In this document: in pieces, positions 17,797 through 25,938 of the stretch
Position numbering within the stretch: the stretch's first letter is position 1
Layout: each line of letters opens with the position of its first letter
NCBI RefSeq assembly: GCF_001552135.1
Contig: NZ_BCQP01000027.1
Coordinates: forward strand, 121,315-185,314
From: Actinomadura chibensis NBRC 106107
GTDB lineage: Bacteria; Actinomycetota; Actinomycetes; Streptosporangiales; Streptosporangiaceae
Length of the DNA stretch: 64,000 bases
Direction of reading: 5' to 3'
The notes under the pieces: model-generated
What the model saw: only the letters and a program-made list of their open reading frames with translations
What the model was told of the DNA's origin: nothing
The model's database searches: none
Program-made: the position numbers and the translations under genes

Positions 17797-18345
17797 CTTC
17801 GCCCCGGGGGATCGCGTCGGTCACCGTGCGAATGCCGATCGTAGTCAATCTGGCTACTCAGCGTTGAACATTGCTCACAGTTGTGCAGATGAACGTTCGC
17901 GGCCGGGCCATGGCCGGTGGGAGCGATGTGCCCGCTGGATGCGGGTGAGCCGCCCAATGGCGGGATATTTCGGGCTTTTGTGGCGGAGGGAAGCGCGCCG
18001 GCTGTCTTCTTGCTGGTCGCGGCGAATTCACGGTACAAATCTCGGGCGCTCGCGTGGGACGATTTATCGGTAAAGCAAATGCATTCGGGCTATTTTCGGC
18101 GGATCGTGGGTGGGCGCGCTCGCCCTGGCGAGACGGTGTTACAAGTATCACCCTGATACCGGAGCCCGGTGAGCGAGCCGACGCGGTGCTCCATGATGTC
18201 GCCGCACCTCAGTTCATGGGCGGTGGGCTTGGGTCGATTACGCGTGGCCGATTCTCAACCAAGCGGCTGTGGACGATCAGCACACGGAACAGCGGCGCGC
18301 GTTACTCGTGCGGGTGTAACGCCCGCGGTCCGAGCCGCGCTCGCC
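17797..18345. other. Intergenic region, no recognised gene
   Basis: About 550 bp upstream of the membrane protein gene and before the repeat block. It is less GC-rich than its surroundings around 18000-18100 and may hold the promoter of the membrane protein. Open frames present here run directly into the repeats and lack start signals. Confidence 0.5.
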
Positions 18346-18429
18346 GGTGCCCGGTGCCCGGTGCCCGGTGCCCGGTGCCCGGTGCCCGGTGCCCGGTGCC
18401 CGGTGCCCGGTGCCCGGTGCCCGGTGCCG
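18346..18429. repeat. Heptanucleotide microsatellite (GGTGCCC)n
   Basis: Eleven perfect head-to-tail copies of the 7-mer GGTGCCC (18346-18422) and a twelfth with one change (18423-18429). It abuts the 15-bp array that follows. Its purity suggests recent expansion or active slippage. Confidence 0.95.
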
Positions 18430-18579
18430 GGTGGGGTGGTGCCGGGTGGGGTGGTGCGGGGTGGGGTGGTGCGGGGTGGGGTGGTGCCGGGTGGGGTGGT
18501 GCCGGGTGGGGTGGTGCCGGGTGGGGTGGTGCCGGGTGGGGTGGTGCCGGGTGGGGCGGTGCCGGGTGGGGCGGGGGCA
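18430..18579. repeat. 15-bp G-rich tandem repeat (GGTGGGGTGGTGCCG)n
   Basis: Ten nearly identical 15-bp units follow the 7-mer repeat without a gap; variation is limited to CC/CG and T/C changes. Every unit has runs of two to four G on the + strand, so the array could fold into several G-quadruplexes. It lies 235 bp beyond the 3' end of the Cys/His paralog gene. Confidence 0.92.
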
Positions 18580-18814
18580 TTGGGGATTGGTTCGAATTCG
18601 GGGGGTGTTGTGCGGTCGAATTGGGTTCGACGTGGGGGAGTTGGTCTGTTGATGGGTGTTTGTCGGTGGCTTAAGTGGTAGGAGGGGCGTGGCAGTTAGC
18701 GGGTGGCGTCACTTGTGTTGGGGTTTGTGTGGAGGTGCCGTCCGGTGCTTTGGAAATTGGGATATGGCGGGTGGTTGTCTCTGCGGCAGAGGGGTGCTGT
18801 GGGGGCTTTTGTAG
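18580..18814. other. Intergenic region between repeat array and paralog gene
   Basis: About 235 bp, T/G-rich on the + strand, with no open frame of recognisable character. It trails the 3' end of the minus-strand paralog gene, so it may contain its terminator, although no clean hairpin is visible. Confidence 0.4.
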
Positions 18815-19768
18815 TTAGGCGGCTGGTGGGTCTGCGGGGGCCTGGATCAGGTCGTACATGCCCAGGGGGAGGGTGTCGCCCCATAGCCAGTCGTTGATGG
18901 TGCCGTCGAAGTCGGTCGGTGGGGTGATGGCTAGCAGGTGCGGGGTCAGCGGAGATAGCTGCAGCCTGAACGGGGGCGACGGTGTCAGGTGGACGCGGCG
19001 GGTGGTCCCCCAGAAGTCGTTGAAGTCGCCTTGGGTGATGTTGAGGACAGTGGAGATCGTCCGAGTCTGGTCGGTGGGGCCGGTGGCCAGCCAGGACCAG
19101 TGGTCGGTCAGGAGACGGCGGGCCGTGGCGCGGAGGACGTTGAGGGCGGCCAGGTCGTGCGGGCAGGCCACGTCGCCGATCTGGAGTTCGGGGACGCCGA
19201 AGCGGCGGAGGCCGCGGGTTCGGAGGTGGACGCAGGAGCAGCCGTTCACGCCCTCGGGGTCCAGCTCGGGCTCTGCGGCTGTGCAGCGGCCGTTGGCGCG
19301 GAACGGTGGCGGGACGTCGTCTATCCAGTCGTCGGCCAGGACGAAGCGTGTCCGTTCGGGGGCGTGCGTTCGGAGGACGCGGCCCGTGACGAGATCCGCG
19401 GCGATGCCGTTGGTGGCGCGGGCGATGGCGTTCGCCGCCGCGCGGGCCACCTGGACGGCGCGGGGCTGGTCGGTGATCGGGGCGAACGTGGTGACGACGG
19501 CGAACTCCGTGGCCTTGCCGAACGCGTATGCCTCCTGCCTGTGCTGAGGGTGCGCTGCCTTGATGCGCGTTGGGTCCCAGCGGAGGGTGGGGAGTTCTTC
19601 GTGGGTGAGTTGAAGCTGGGGCGAGCCGAGGCGTCCGGCGACATGGGCTTGGTAGGGACTGGCCGGTATTCGGTGGAGTGCGGCGGCGAGATCGTCCGGG
19701 ATGTGCTCGGCGGCGACGGCGAACCGGGAGGTCGTGGTGGACGGAACCGGGAACGTGATCGTGGTCAT
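18815..19768 (-). CDS. Uncharacterised protein, Cys/His-motif paralog family (copy 2)
   Basis: 317 residues, paralogous over most of its length to the 4750-5652 product. Shared elements: MTxTxxVP-type start, FVLADDWI then PP and GRCTA, GCSCVHLRTRGLRRFGVPEL, VACPHDLAALNVLRATARRLL, and a C-terminal DFDGTINDWLWGDTLP. Between GRCTA and GCSC this copy has four more residues. The N-terminal half is much more divergent, as if it carries a specificity domain. GGAG lies upstream of the ATG at 19768, so I reject a start 66 bp earlier. No transmembrane segment or signal peptide is seen. Function unknown. Confidence 0.8.
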   Translation of the reverse strand: MTTITFPVPSTTTSRFAVAAEHIPDDLAAALHRIPASPYQAHVAGRLGSPQLQLTHEELPTLRWDPTRIKAAHPQHRQEAYAFGKATEFAVVTTFAPITDQPRAVQVARAAANAIARATNGIAADLVTGRVLRTHAPERTRFVLADDWIDDVPPPFRANGRCTAAEPELDPEGVNGCSCVHLRTRGLRRFGVPELQIGDVACPHDLAALNVLRATARRLLTDHWSWLATGPTDQTRTISTVLNITQGDFNDFWGTTRRVHLTPSPPFRLQLSPLTPHLLAITPPTDFDGTINDWLWGDTLPLGMYDLIQAPADPPAA

Positions 19769-20070
19769 GAGAACCGCTCCTTCCCTGCCTGTAGGGACAG
19801 GGCCAGCTTGTTCCGTCGCGACCGGGCGAGGCATTAGAACTCAGTTCTGTGGATAAGTCCGCTGGCTGTCGGAGGCTACCCGGGCCTGCCGCCTTGATCG
19901 ACGAGCTGGGTCCAGCGCGCCTCTCGTAGGGCGTTCCTGGGCCCGGGGCTGACCCTTGGGTTGCCTGGCGCGGATATTCGCGGCGGTTCGGTGACATCTC
20001 GCGGACGTTGTCGGCGACCTTCGGTAATGTAGTCGTCACGCAGAGTTAAAACGTCCTGAAGGGTGACGGC
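19769..20070. other. Divergent promoter region
   Basis: 302 bp between the minus-strand Cys/His paralog and the plus-strand glutamine amidotransferase, so it must contain both promoters. A GAAGGG box 9 nt before ATG 20071 serves the amidotransferase. No obvious dyad or repeat was found. Confidence 0.5.
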
Positions 20071-21258
20071 ATGTGCCGACTGTTCGGTATGAGCACGGGA
20101 GGTCCGCGGGTGCGGGCGTCCCACTGGCTGCTGGACGCGCCGCGGAGTCTTCGCGCCCAGAGCCACCGAATGCGGCACGGGGCCGGGCTCGGCTGGTTCT
20201 CGCTGGGCGGCGAGCCCGTCCGCGACCGCGCGCCCCTGGCCGCCTTCGAGAACGCGGACTTCGACATGCACGCCCGCAACATCCCGTCACACACGTTCGT
20301 GGCGCACGTGCGGGACGCGTCGGTGGGCGGGCTGACCGTGCGCAACTGCCACCCGTTCGTGATGGACGACCGGCTGTTCGCACACAACGGGGTCGTCAAG
20401 GGCCTCGGTATGCTCGCGCGCTGGCTGACGGAGGTCGAGCGTGCCCGCATCGCCGGTGAGACCGACTCCGAACTGGTGTTCGCCTACGTGACCGCGGAGA
20501 TCCGCCGCCATCGCGACACGACGGCGGGGCTGGTCGAAGCGGTCCAACGCATCGGTGCGGAGCTTCCCGTCTTCTCCCTCAACCTCCTCATCGCCGAATC
20601 CGGCCGGCTGTGGGCGCTGCGGTACCCGGAGAGTAACGAGCTCTGGGTCCTTTCGCCGGACGAAGGCGGTGTGACGAGCCTGCCGGGCGGGGCGGCGACC
20701 GGTGACGACTCAACGTCTCCGGTCGCCGGTGGCACCTCGACCTCACCGGTCGCCGGTGGCGCCTCGACGTCACCGGTCGCCGGTGGCGCTTCCACGTCAC
20801 CGGTCGCCGGTGGTGCCTTGACGTCACCGGCCGCTGATGGTGCGTCGATGTCGCCGGTTGCTAGGGGTGCCTCGGCCTCACCGGTTGCCGGGGGTGCCGC
20901 GGCCTCACAGGGTGCCGGTGGCGTCTCGACGGTCGGGGGTGGTGGTTCGGTGCCGGCGGTCGTCGTTGCCAGTGAGCCCATGGACGACCGTCCGGGCTGG
21001 AGGCTCCTCGCGCCGGGTGAGCTTCTCGTCGTCGAAGGGCTGGCGGAGACGTCGCATTTCCCGTTCGCGCCGCTGAGCCATCCGGTCCGCCGATCGGAGC
21101 TCTCCCTGCGCGAGGCCGCGTCGCAGCAGGTCGGGCCGTCCACCGGAACCGCGGCCAAGGAGGCCGTGGGCGCCGCCTGCCGCCCGCCCGGAGACACTGG
21201 CGCGGTGGCCGCCTGCCAGCCGGACGAGATGGCCGATTCCGGACCGATGCCCCATTGA
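20071..21258 (+). CDS. Class II glutamine amidotransferase with internal 9-residue repeat insert
   Basis: 395 residues of the N-terminal-nucleophile glutamine amidotransferase family (GATase II, YafJ/EgtC-like). Removal of Met1 exposes Cys2 (MCRLFGM), the nucleophile. Other conserved parts are AGLGWFSLG, SHTFVAHVRDAS, NCHPFVMDDRLFAHNGVV and TDSELVFAYV. After residue about 208 a long insert of degenerate nine-residue repeats (consensus STSPVAGGA, about eight copies, to residue about 290) interrupts the domain. The fold then resumes with DDRPGWRLLAPGELLVVEGLA. The paralog at 42970-43824 lacks the insert. The C-terminal 60 residues are also extra. It hydrolyses glutamine or a glutamyl bond; the acceptor is unknown. 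Confidence 0.92.
   Translation: MCRLFGMSTGGPRVRASHWLLDAPRSLRAQSHRMRHGAGLGWFSLGGEPVRDRAPLAAFENADFDMHARNIPSHTFVAHVRDASVGGLTVRNCHPFVMDDRLFAHNGVVKGLGMLARWLTEVERARIAGETDSELVFAYVTAEIRRHRDTTAGLVEAVQRIGAELPVFSLNLLIAESGRLWALRYPESNELWVLSPDEGGVTSLPGGAATGDDSTSPVAGGTSTSPVAGGASTSPVAGGASTSPVAGGALTSPAADGASMSPVARGASASPVAGGAAASQGAGGVSTVGGGGSVPAVVVASEPMDDRPGWRLLAPGELLVVEGLAETSHFPFAPLSHPVRRSELSLREAASQQVGPSTGTAAKEAVGAACRPPGDTGAVAACQPDEMADSGPMPH
20700..20945 (+). repeat. 27-bp tandem repeat inside the amidotransferase gene
   Basis: About eight to nine degenerate copies of a 27-bp unit (core CACCGGTCGCCGGTGGCG) encode the nine-residue repeat. The period keeps frame. Upstream copies are nearly identical; downstream ones are eroded, which suggests expansion from the 5' side. 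Confidence 0.85.
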
Positions 21259-21301
21259 GGACGCCCCGTCGCGCCCTGCCGCGCACGTCGCGCCATGCCA
21301 G

Positions 21302-21327
21302 GCGGTCCGCCCGTGCGGGCGGACCGC
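21302..21327 (+). terminator. Terminator hairpin after the amidotransferase
   Basis: A perfect 12-bp inverted repeat, GCGGTCCGCCCG (21302-21313) and its complement (21316-21327), begins 44 nt after the stop codon. No T tract follows. Confidence 0.75.
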
Positions 21328-21692
21328 TCGGCGGCGTCCGGCGGCCGGGCTTGCGGGCCCCCGGGCGGCGCTAGGGTTCTCGAATGGACGGTCGGCCGGT
21401 GCGCGGCCTGTCGGCCGACTGACTGGTGCGCCCCGTCAGGAGACCGGCTCGCGCGAGTGCCGGACGTCCACCCCGTCGCAGGTCACGGGACGCGCGGAGC
21501 AGCGTCGCTCCGGGCTGTACGCAGCGCCGCGACACGCCGTTCACCACGAAAAAGACCAGCTTCGGCCGAATTCGCGGTGATTCGCGCGGCATCGACGGTG
21601 TAATCAGGGGAATGTGTACGTTGGGGAGATCAACACTGCTGTGAGCTGCGGGGACGGGCCCCGCCGCCCAGCATTGCGAACAGGAGGTCCTC
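21328..21692. other. Intergenic region upstream of small HTH gene
   Basis: 365 bp after the terminator hairpin, before the small HTH gene. The GC content falls near 21530-21620, a likely promoter zone. No gene or repeat recognised. Confidence 0.5.
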
Positions 21693-21905
21693 GTGGCCCG
21701 AACACTGTCGAGAGGCACCCGTGTCACCGGTGCCGAGAGAACGCGGCTGGCCGCGGAACTGGCCCCGCGCTACGCGTCGGGTGAGAGCATCCGCGACCTG
21801 GCCGCCGAGACCGGCCGTTCCTACGGGTTCATCTACAACGTCCTGAAGGAGGCGGGCGTGCCGCTGCGCGGCCGCGGCGGCAACACACGGCGCAAGAGGA
21901 CCTGA
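21693..21905 (+). CDS. Small helix-turn-helix protein
   Basis: 70 residues with a GTG start, AGGAGG 5 nt upstream. The sequence is basic, with a homeodomain-like HTH: RYASGESIRDLAAETGRS followed by recognition helix YGFIYNVLKEAG, then a basic tail RGRGGNTRRKR. This small protein is widely conserved in actinomycetes as an unnamed HTH protein resembling the DNA-binding end of resolvases or Hin. It probably binds DNA as a nucleoid or regulatory factor. It is monocistronic and closed by the hairpin at 21951. Confidence 0.88.
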   Translation: MARTLSRGTRVTGAERTRLAAELAPRYASGESIRDLAAETGRSYGFIYNVLKEAGVPLRGRGGNTRRKRT

Positions 21906-21950
21906 CCCGCTCCCGAGATCCAGGAAGGAAGGAACGGCGAATGACCGGAT

Positions 21951-21974
21951 GTCCCCCTCGCCCCCCGGGGGGAC
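21951..21974. terminator. Hairpin between convergent HTH and DUF2786 genes
   Basis: GTCCCCC (21951-21957) pairs with GGGGGAC (21968-21974) in the 77-bp gap between the two convergent genes. The position suits a bidirectional terminator. Confidence 0.6.
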
Positions 21975-21982
21975 GCCGCGCG

Positions 21983-23248
21983 CTAGGAACGGCGGGACGC
22001 CCCGGTGACCTCGTGGCGCCCGTTCAGGCTGGCGAGGTCCGCGGCGGCGCGCCCGGCCACCCAGCCTTCGTGGTTGGACACCGAACCTGCCCGTCCCTTG
22101 GCCAGGTTCGGGAACATCGAGGCGACGGCCCGTTCCACGGCCCGGTCGCGCGCGGCCAGCACGGGAAGCAGATCCTTCCCGCCGCCGACGTCCGCGGCCG
22201 CCCGGTCCGCCGCCTCCCGGAGTCGCTCCCCGACGCGGCCGGCGTAGGCGTTCAGAAAGGCGTGCCTGAACGACCGCGTCCGTGAGCGTCCCCGCGCATC
22301 GCGCCTGGGACCCGCGTGCACCATGGCGGACGTCGCCTGAACCAGAAGCGATGTGAACAGCATCTCCACCGCCGCCAGGTCGGCCGGGAAACCCAGGACC
22401 GTGGCGAACCCCAGCTCCCGATGCCACACCGCCTTGCAGCCGTTGGCGTCGGACACCACCGTCAGCAACACCACCTTGGGCGCGTCGTAGGGATTGTCGA
22501 CGGCTATGCGCCGACCGGACGTCCCGTCCGTGTCTCCCGTCTCCGCGGCGAGCAAAGCACGGTCGATGCTGTGCCGCGCCATGAGCTGCTGTGCACGCGC
22601 GCTGAGCGCCTCCGCCTCCTCTGGGAACTCGGTCGACTCCGCCTTGGCGAGCAGGGCCCTGACCTTGCCCAGCATCCGCTGGTCGACTTCGCTCAATCGT
22701 TCACGCCAGGCCCGCGCTGAACTGAACGACGTTGAGGCGTCCTCGCCTTGGGCAAAGGTGCCCGGACGCGGGCCCAGCCCAGGAAGGCGCGGCAAGAACT
22801 CCAGCAGGTGGACGATTTCGACCGCCCAAACGACATAGGCCCTGGGGGCGGCCTCTTCACGCTCACGCCAAGCGGACGGGTGCGCGTCGTCGTCCTCCCA
22901 CCAGACCTCGGCTCCGAGGGCGGCGAGCTGCTCCCGCCAGCGATGGTCCACGGACGCGCTGGAATAGGCGCGCATCTCACCGGCGATGGCATCCGTGACC
23001 AGACGCCCGTGCCGGGGACTCAGCCGCCTGGACGCATACCTCACCACGTCGGCCGGTTCCCATCCCCGTTCCCATGCGGCGGTGACGCCCTCCCGCAGCC
23101 GTGCGGACAGGCAGCGGTCGACGGCGAGCGTCCAACCGGGACCACCGGACCTTCCGGACAGGTCCGCAACGAGCCGCCGGAACGCGGCGGCGTCCCCGCG
23201 CGAGAGCGACCGCACGGCCTCGGTCGTGAGCCGTCCCGCCTCCCGCAC
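21983..23248 (-). CDS. DUF2786 domain protein
   Basis: About 421 residues. The DUF2786 motif is at roughly residues 195-235: MLGKVRALLAKAESTEFPEEAEAL, then SARAQQLMARHSID. N-terminal and C-terminal helical regions flank it, the latter with conserved SFRHAFLNAYAGRVGERL and NHEGWVAGRAAADLASL. DUF2786 occurs in phage-like and bacterial proteins of unknown role. Two GTG codons compete: the one at 23254 lies against the GGAGG box, while the one at 23248 has the normal 6-7 nt spacing, so I choose 23248. No partner gene is apparent. Confidence 0.85.
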   Translation of the reverse strand: MREAGRLTTEAVRSLSRGDAAAFRRLVADLSGRSGGPGWTLAVDRCLSARLREGVTAAWERGWEPADVVRYASRRLSPRHGRLVTDAIAGEMRAYSSASVDHRWREQLAALGAEVWWEDDDAHPSAWREREEAAPRAYVVWAVEIVHLLEFLPRLPGLGPRPGTFAQGEDASTSFSSARAWRERLSEVDQRMLGKVRALLAKAESTEFPEEAEALSARAQQLMARHSIDRALLAAETGDTDGTSGRRIAVDNPYDAPKVVLLTVVSDANGCKAVWHRELGFATVLGFPADLAAVEMLFTSLLVQATSAMVHAGPRRDARGRSRTRSFRHAFLNAYAGRVGERLREAADRAAADVGGGKDLLPVLAARDRAVERAVASMFPNLAKGRAGSVSNHEGWVAGRAAADLASLNGRHEVTGASRRS

Positions 23249-23389
23249 CGTCACTCCTCCCGCACCGGCACTCCCGCCGTCCGCCGTCAGCCATGACGCA
23301 TCCTGCCACTGGTGACGAGGGCCGCCCCCATCCGGAGGGCGGGTTCGCCATGCGCGGAACCTCCGGCCGGACGGCGGTCCGCATGCGAA

Positions 23390-23416
23390 AGCCCCCGGCC
23401 GGTCAGGCCAGGGGCT
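23390..23416 (-). terminator. Terminator hairpin downstream of the 88-residue ORF
   Basis: AGCCCCCGGCC (23390-23400) pairs with GGCCAGGGGCT (23406-23416) with one mismatch and a 5-nt loop. It lies 14 nt beyond the stop codon of the minus-strand gene ending at 23431. Confidence 0.7.
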
Positions 23417-23430
23417 GCGCGAACGGGGGG

Positions 23431-23697
23431 CTAGTCGTCGTCCTCGCCGCGCATCTCTTCGACCACCACGCTCTGGTACGCGCGGGACGTGTCGGGGACG
23501 TAGCTGAGCCGTGCGAGCGCCTTGCCGCGATGGTCCCTGATCTCGAAGTGGTAGCCCTCACGGGCCTCGCCCACGTGCGCCACCGCCTGGTCGTGCCGCA
23601 GCCGACACATCGTGTCGACCTTCTCCAGCGCCACCTTCAGGCTCCCCGCGTCGCTGATGAGCCTGGCCGGCTCACTCGTCTCCCAGATCTCGAACAT
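23431..23697 (-). CDS. Hypothetical protein, 88 residues
   Basis: Small acidic protein beginning MFEIWETSEPARLISDAGSL and ending with an Asp/Glu-rich tail (EEMRGEDDD). The pattern of short strands, as in YHFEIRDHRGKALARLSYV, resembles a small beta-sheet domain, but I do not recognise the family. AGGA about 9 nt before ATG 23697 supports this start over a longer frame. It is followed by a good terminator, which supports it being a real transcript. No functional context. Confidence 0.65.
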   Translation of the reverse strand: MFEIWETSEPARLISDAGSLKVALEKVDTMCRLRHDQAVAHVGEAREGYHFEIRDHRGKALARLSYVPDTSRAYQSVVVEEMRGEDDD

Positions 23698-23974
23698 TGA
23701 TCGTGTCCTGTCGGCGGTCGGTCGGTCAGTAGGAACAGGCGGGGCATTCCAGACGTCGGAGACAGCTTGAACCCAATTGGTGGATCTTTCAATCAGTCCA
23801 GATCTCGGATGGATCACTATTCGAAGTTGTCCACGCTCGTAGCGTCATGTGTGCATGTGGTGAGCTTTGGACCCTTCCATCCGACATGTCGGGCTGAGTA
23901 GGATCCATCGCTTCCGACGAGGATCCGCGCTCGTCCCGGTCGCGTCAACCACCGGTGACCTCCGTCATGCGCGG

Positions 23975-25087
23975 TCAGCCCTCGTCGACGACCGAGACCA
24001 CCGTCTCCTTGGCGTCCGGTTCGAGGAACCGCAGCAGCGCCTCCCCCTCGGCCGTGAGCGCCTCGACGGCGTCGCGGGGGAGCGGCTCGAAGGGGCGTAG
24101 CCGCAGCGTCGCGACCTTGCGCTTGTACTCGGTCTCCCATATCCCGTGGGCGAAGCCGTCCCAGAGGAACACGGCCCGGACGCGCAGGTTCTTCGTCGTC
24201 AAGGACGGACGGTGCTCGTCGGCGATGACGCGCCTGCGGTCCGCGTGCGCCAGGACGAGGCTGTCGAACTCGGGCAGGAAACGAGCGGGCGCCGGGGTGG
24301 CCTCATCCGGCCGTGGCGCGTCGGGCAGGTCGAACAGCTCCCGGCCCCTGTCGTCGGCGAAGACCTGGAGGCCCGGACGGAGCCGGTCCAGTGCCTCGCC
24401 CGTCCCGGGCAGCCCGGACCATGTCTGGGCGTCGGCGGCGGACGCCGGCCCGTAGGCCGCCAGGTAGCGGAGCATGAGGTCGTCCATCGCGGCGTCGGCC
24501 GCCGGAGGCGCGCCCAGCCAGGTGTCGGCCAGAGTGAACTGCGCTGTGCGCGGGAAGCCCCACCTGTCGTCGGTGGGGACCATCACTAGGGGCACGCAGA
24601 GGCGGACGGCGTATCCGAGCGCCCGGTCGTTGACGTCCGGGAACTGCTCCTGCAGCAGGGCACGCACCTCGTTGAACGTGCGAGGACCCTCCTGTAGGAG
24701 GGAGCGTGCCGCTGGGACCACCACATCCAGGTCCAGGCCCTTGGCACGGTCGCCCAGGACGCGTAGGGCGCCGTCCAACATCGGCTGCATCGCGGTACGG
24801 AACGCGGTGTAGTCGGCGTCCGTCATGAGGTGCAGCGTGGCCCGCATCATCGTCGCGCGGACCAGCGACCGGTCGTGCAGGGCCGCGTGCAGGTCGGACG
24901 TCGTGAAGCCGTCGAGCCGCGTCCAGAGACCCACGAACGGGGGCTTGGGCTCCTGCGCCTGCATCCCGCACAGCCGTCCCACGGCCTCGGCGACCGGGAC
25001 GGCCTCCCGCGCGAGGAGAAGCTGCCGGGCCAGCGTCGCGCGGTTCAGCGCACGGGTGCTCAGCGTCTCTGTCACGGGGTCCAGCAT
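23975..25087 (-). CDS. Winged-helix AlkZ-like DNA glycosylase family protein
   Basis: 370 residues of the HTH_42 (YcaQ/AlkZ) family. The N-terminus LSTRALNRATLARQLLL, the block GMQAQEPKPPFVGLWTRL and the C-terminal FLPEFDSLVLAH are characteristic. The QxQ motif that AlkZ enzymes use to open crosslinked or alkylated purine glycosides appears as MQAQEP near residue 45. Enzymes of this family give self-resistance to DNA-alkylating natural products in some actinomycetes, or general repair in others. No biosynthetic cluster is present here, so general repair is more likely. Monocistronic. Confidence 0.85.
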   Translation of the reverse strand: MLDPVTETLSTRALNRATLARQLLLAREAVPVAEAVGRLCGMQAQEPKPPFVGLWTRLDGFTTSDLHAALHDRSLVRATMMRATLHLMTDADYTAFRTAMQPMLDGALRVLGDRAKGLDLDVVVPAARSLLQEGPRTFNEVRALLQEQFPDVNDRALGYAVRLCVPLVMVPTDDRWGFPRTAQFTLADTWLGAPPAADAAMDDLMLRYLAAYGPASAADAQTWSGLPGTGEALDRLRPGLQVFADDRGRELFDLPDAPRPDEATPAPARFLPEFDSLVLAHADRRRVIADEHRPSLTTKNLRVRAVFLWDGFAHGIWETEYKRKVATLRLRPFEPLPRDAVEALTAEGEALLRFLEPDAKETVVSVVDEG

Positions 25088-25296
25088 GCCGGACGAGCTA
25101 GAGCGCCGCGTCCAGCGTCAGGGGGGTGGTTGCGGCGGTAGCGCCGCGCCGACGGCGGTGGGGGCGCCGCAGCCCTCGCTGGGGCCGGTTGCGGTGAGTC
25201 TATGCAGGTCAAGGCGTTTTGGACACCGGTTGGACGCGTCCCGAAGTGGTTCGGAACGATCGATGGCCACCCGGGTTACGGGACGAAATCGTGAAA

Positions 25297-25343
25297 ATGC
25301 ACGTGCATCAGCCCTTGCACCTGCACGCCATTCCTAGCAGGAT
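25297..25343 (+). promoter_or_regulatory. Candidate promoter with TGCACGTGCA palindrome
   Basis: A perfect 12-bp palindrome, ATGCACGTGCAT (25297-25308), is followed by TTGCAC (25315-25320) and, 17 bp later, CAGGAT (25338-25343), spaced like -35 and -10 elements. The repeated TGCAC half-sites suggest a dimeric regulator binding over the promoter of the gene at 25384. Confidence 0.35.
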
Positions 25344-25383
25344 GAGGCCCGGCCCCCGCACGTGAACTCCCGCGGAGATCGCG

Positions 25384-25938
25384 ATGAACGCACACTTGAG
25401 TGACAGCGACCGACAGGCGCTGAGGCTTGCCCAGGATCTCCGTGAGGAGATGCGCGCGGCGCTGCCACAGCTACCAGCAGCCCCGTCGGTCTCCCCGTTC
25501 GTCGACCAGGCGGGAAGGCCCAGCGTCCTGTTGCGCATGGACGCCGACACCGCGCACGCGCTCATGGCCCTGCTGGCCGAGCGCCGCATGGAGCGGGGAG
25601 CCGCGCCCGCCGCGGAGCCGTTCCGGGTCGAGGGGACGCACGTGCCGCCGACCGGGACGTCGAACCCGCCGCCCCCCACGGCCCAGGCCGTCCCGGCCGC
25701 GCAGGGCCCCGTGGTGACCGCCGTGTCGCCGTTCGGGCAGCCCACCTACGCCGAACCCGGTTACGCCGAACCCGGCTATGTCGAGTCGGCCTACCCCGAC
25801 CCCGCGTACGCCGAGCCCGGGTACACGCAGTCGCCGTACGCGGAGGCGCCGTTCGTCCAGCCGCAGCAGGGCGGCCAGATGTTCCCCGGCGGGACGGGCC
25901 CGACGCCGCTCCTGCCGTCCGTCTACCCGACGCGCTGA
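25384..25938 (+). CDS. Hypothetical protein with Tyr-Ala-Glu-Pro-Gly repeat tail
   Basis: 184 residues, no known family. Residues 1-70 are helical (SDRQALRLAQDLREEMRAAL and TAHALMALLAERRMERG). Residues 95-184 are low-complexity, with imperfect repeats YAEPGY, YVESAY, YPDPAY, YAEPGY and YTQSPY and many Pro and Gln. Such Tyr/Pro tails are disordered and could drive condensation or bind partners. GGAG is 9 nt before the ATG. There is no signal peptide. It may be a scaffold protein, but that is a guess. Confidence 0.7.
   Translation: MNAHLSDSDRQALRLAQDLREEMRAALPQLPAAPSVSPFVDQAGRPSVLLRMDADTAHALMALLAERRMERGAAPAAEPFRVEGTHVPPTGTSNPPPPTAQAVPAAQGPVVTAVSPFGQPTYAEPGYAEPGYVESAYPDPAYAEPGYTQSPYAEAPFVQPQQGGQMFPGGTGPTPLLPSVYPTR

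Noticed and set aside
18054..18674. Open frames coding Gly/Trp/Ala or His/Pro repeats
   Set aside because: They are translations of the 7-bp and 15-bp microsatellites with no start signals.
24000..25087. AlkZ-like gene as part of a self-resistance cassette for a DNA-alkylating antibiotic
   Set aside because: No biosynthetic or export genes nearby; a general repair role is the simpler view.
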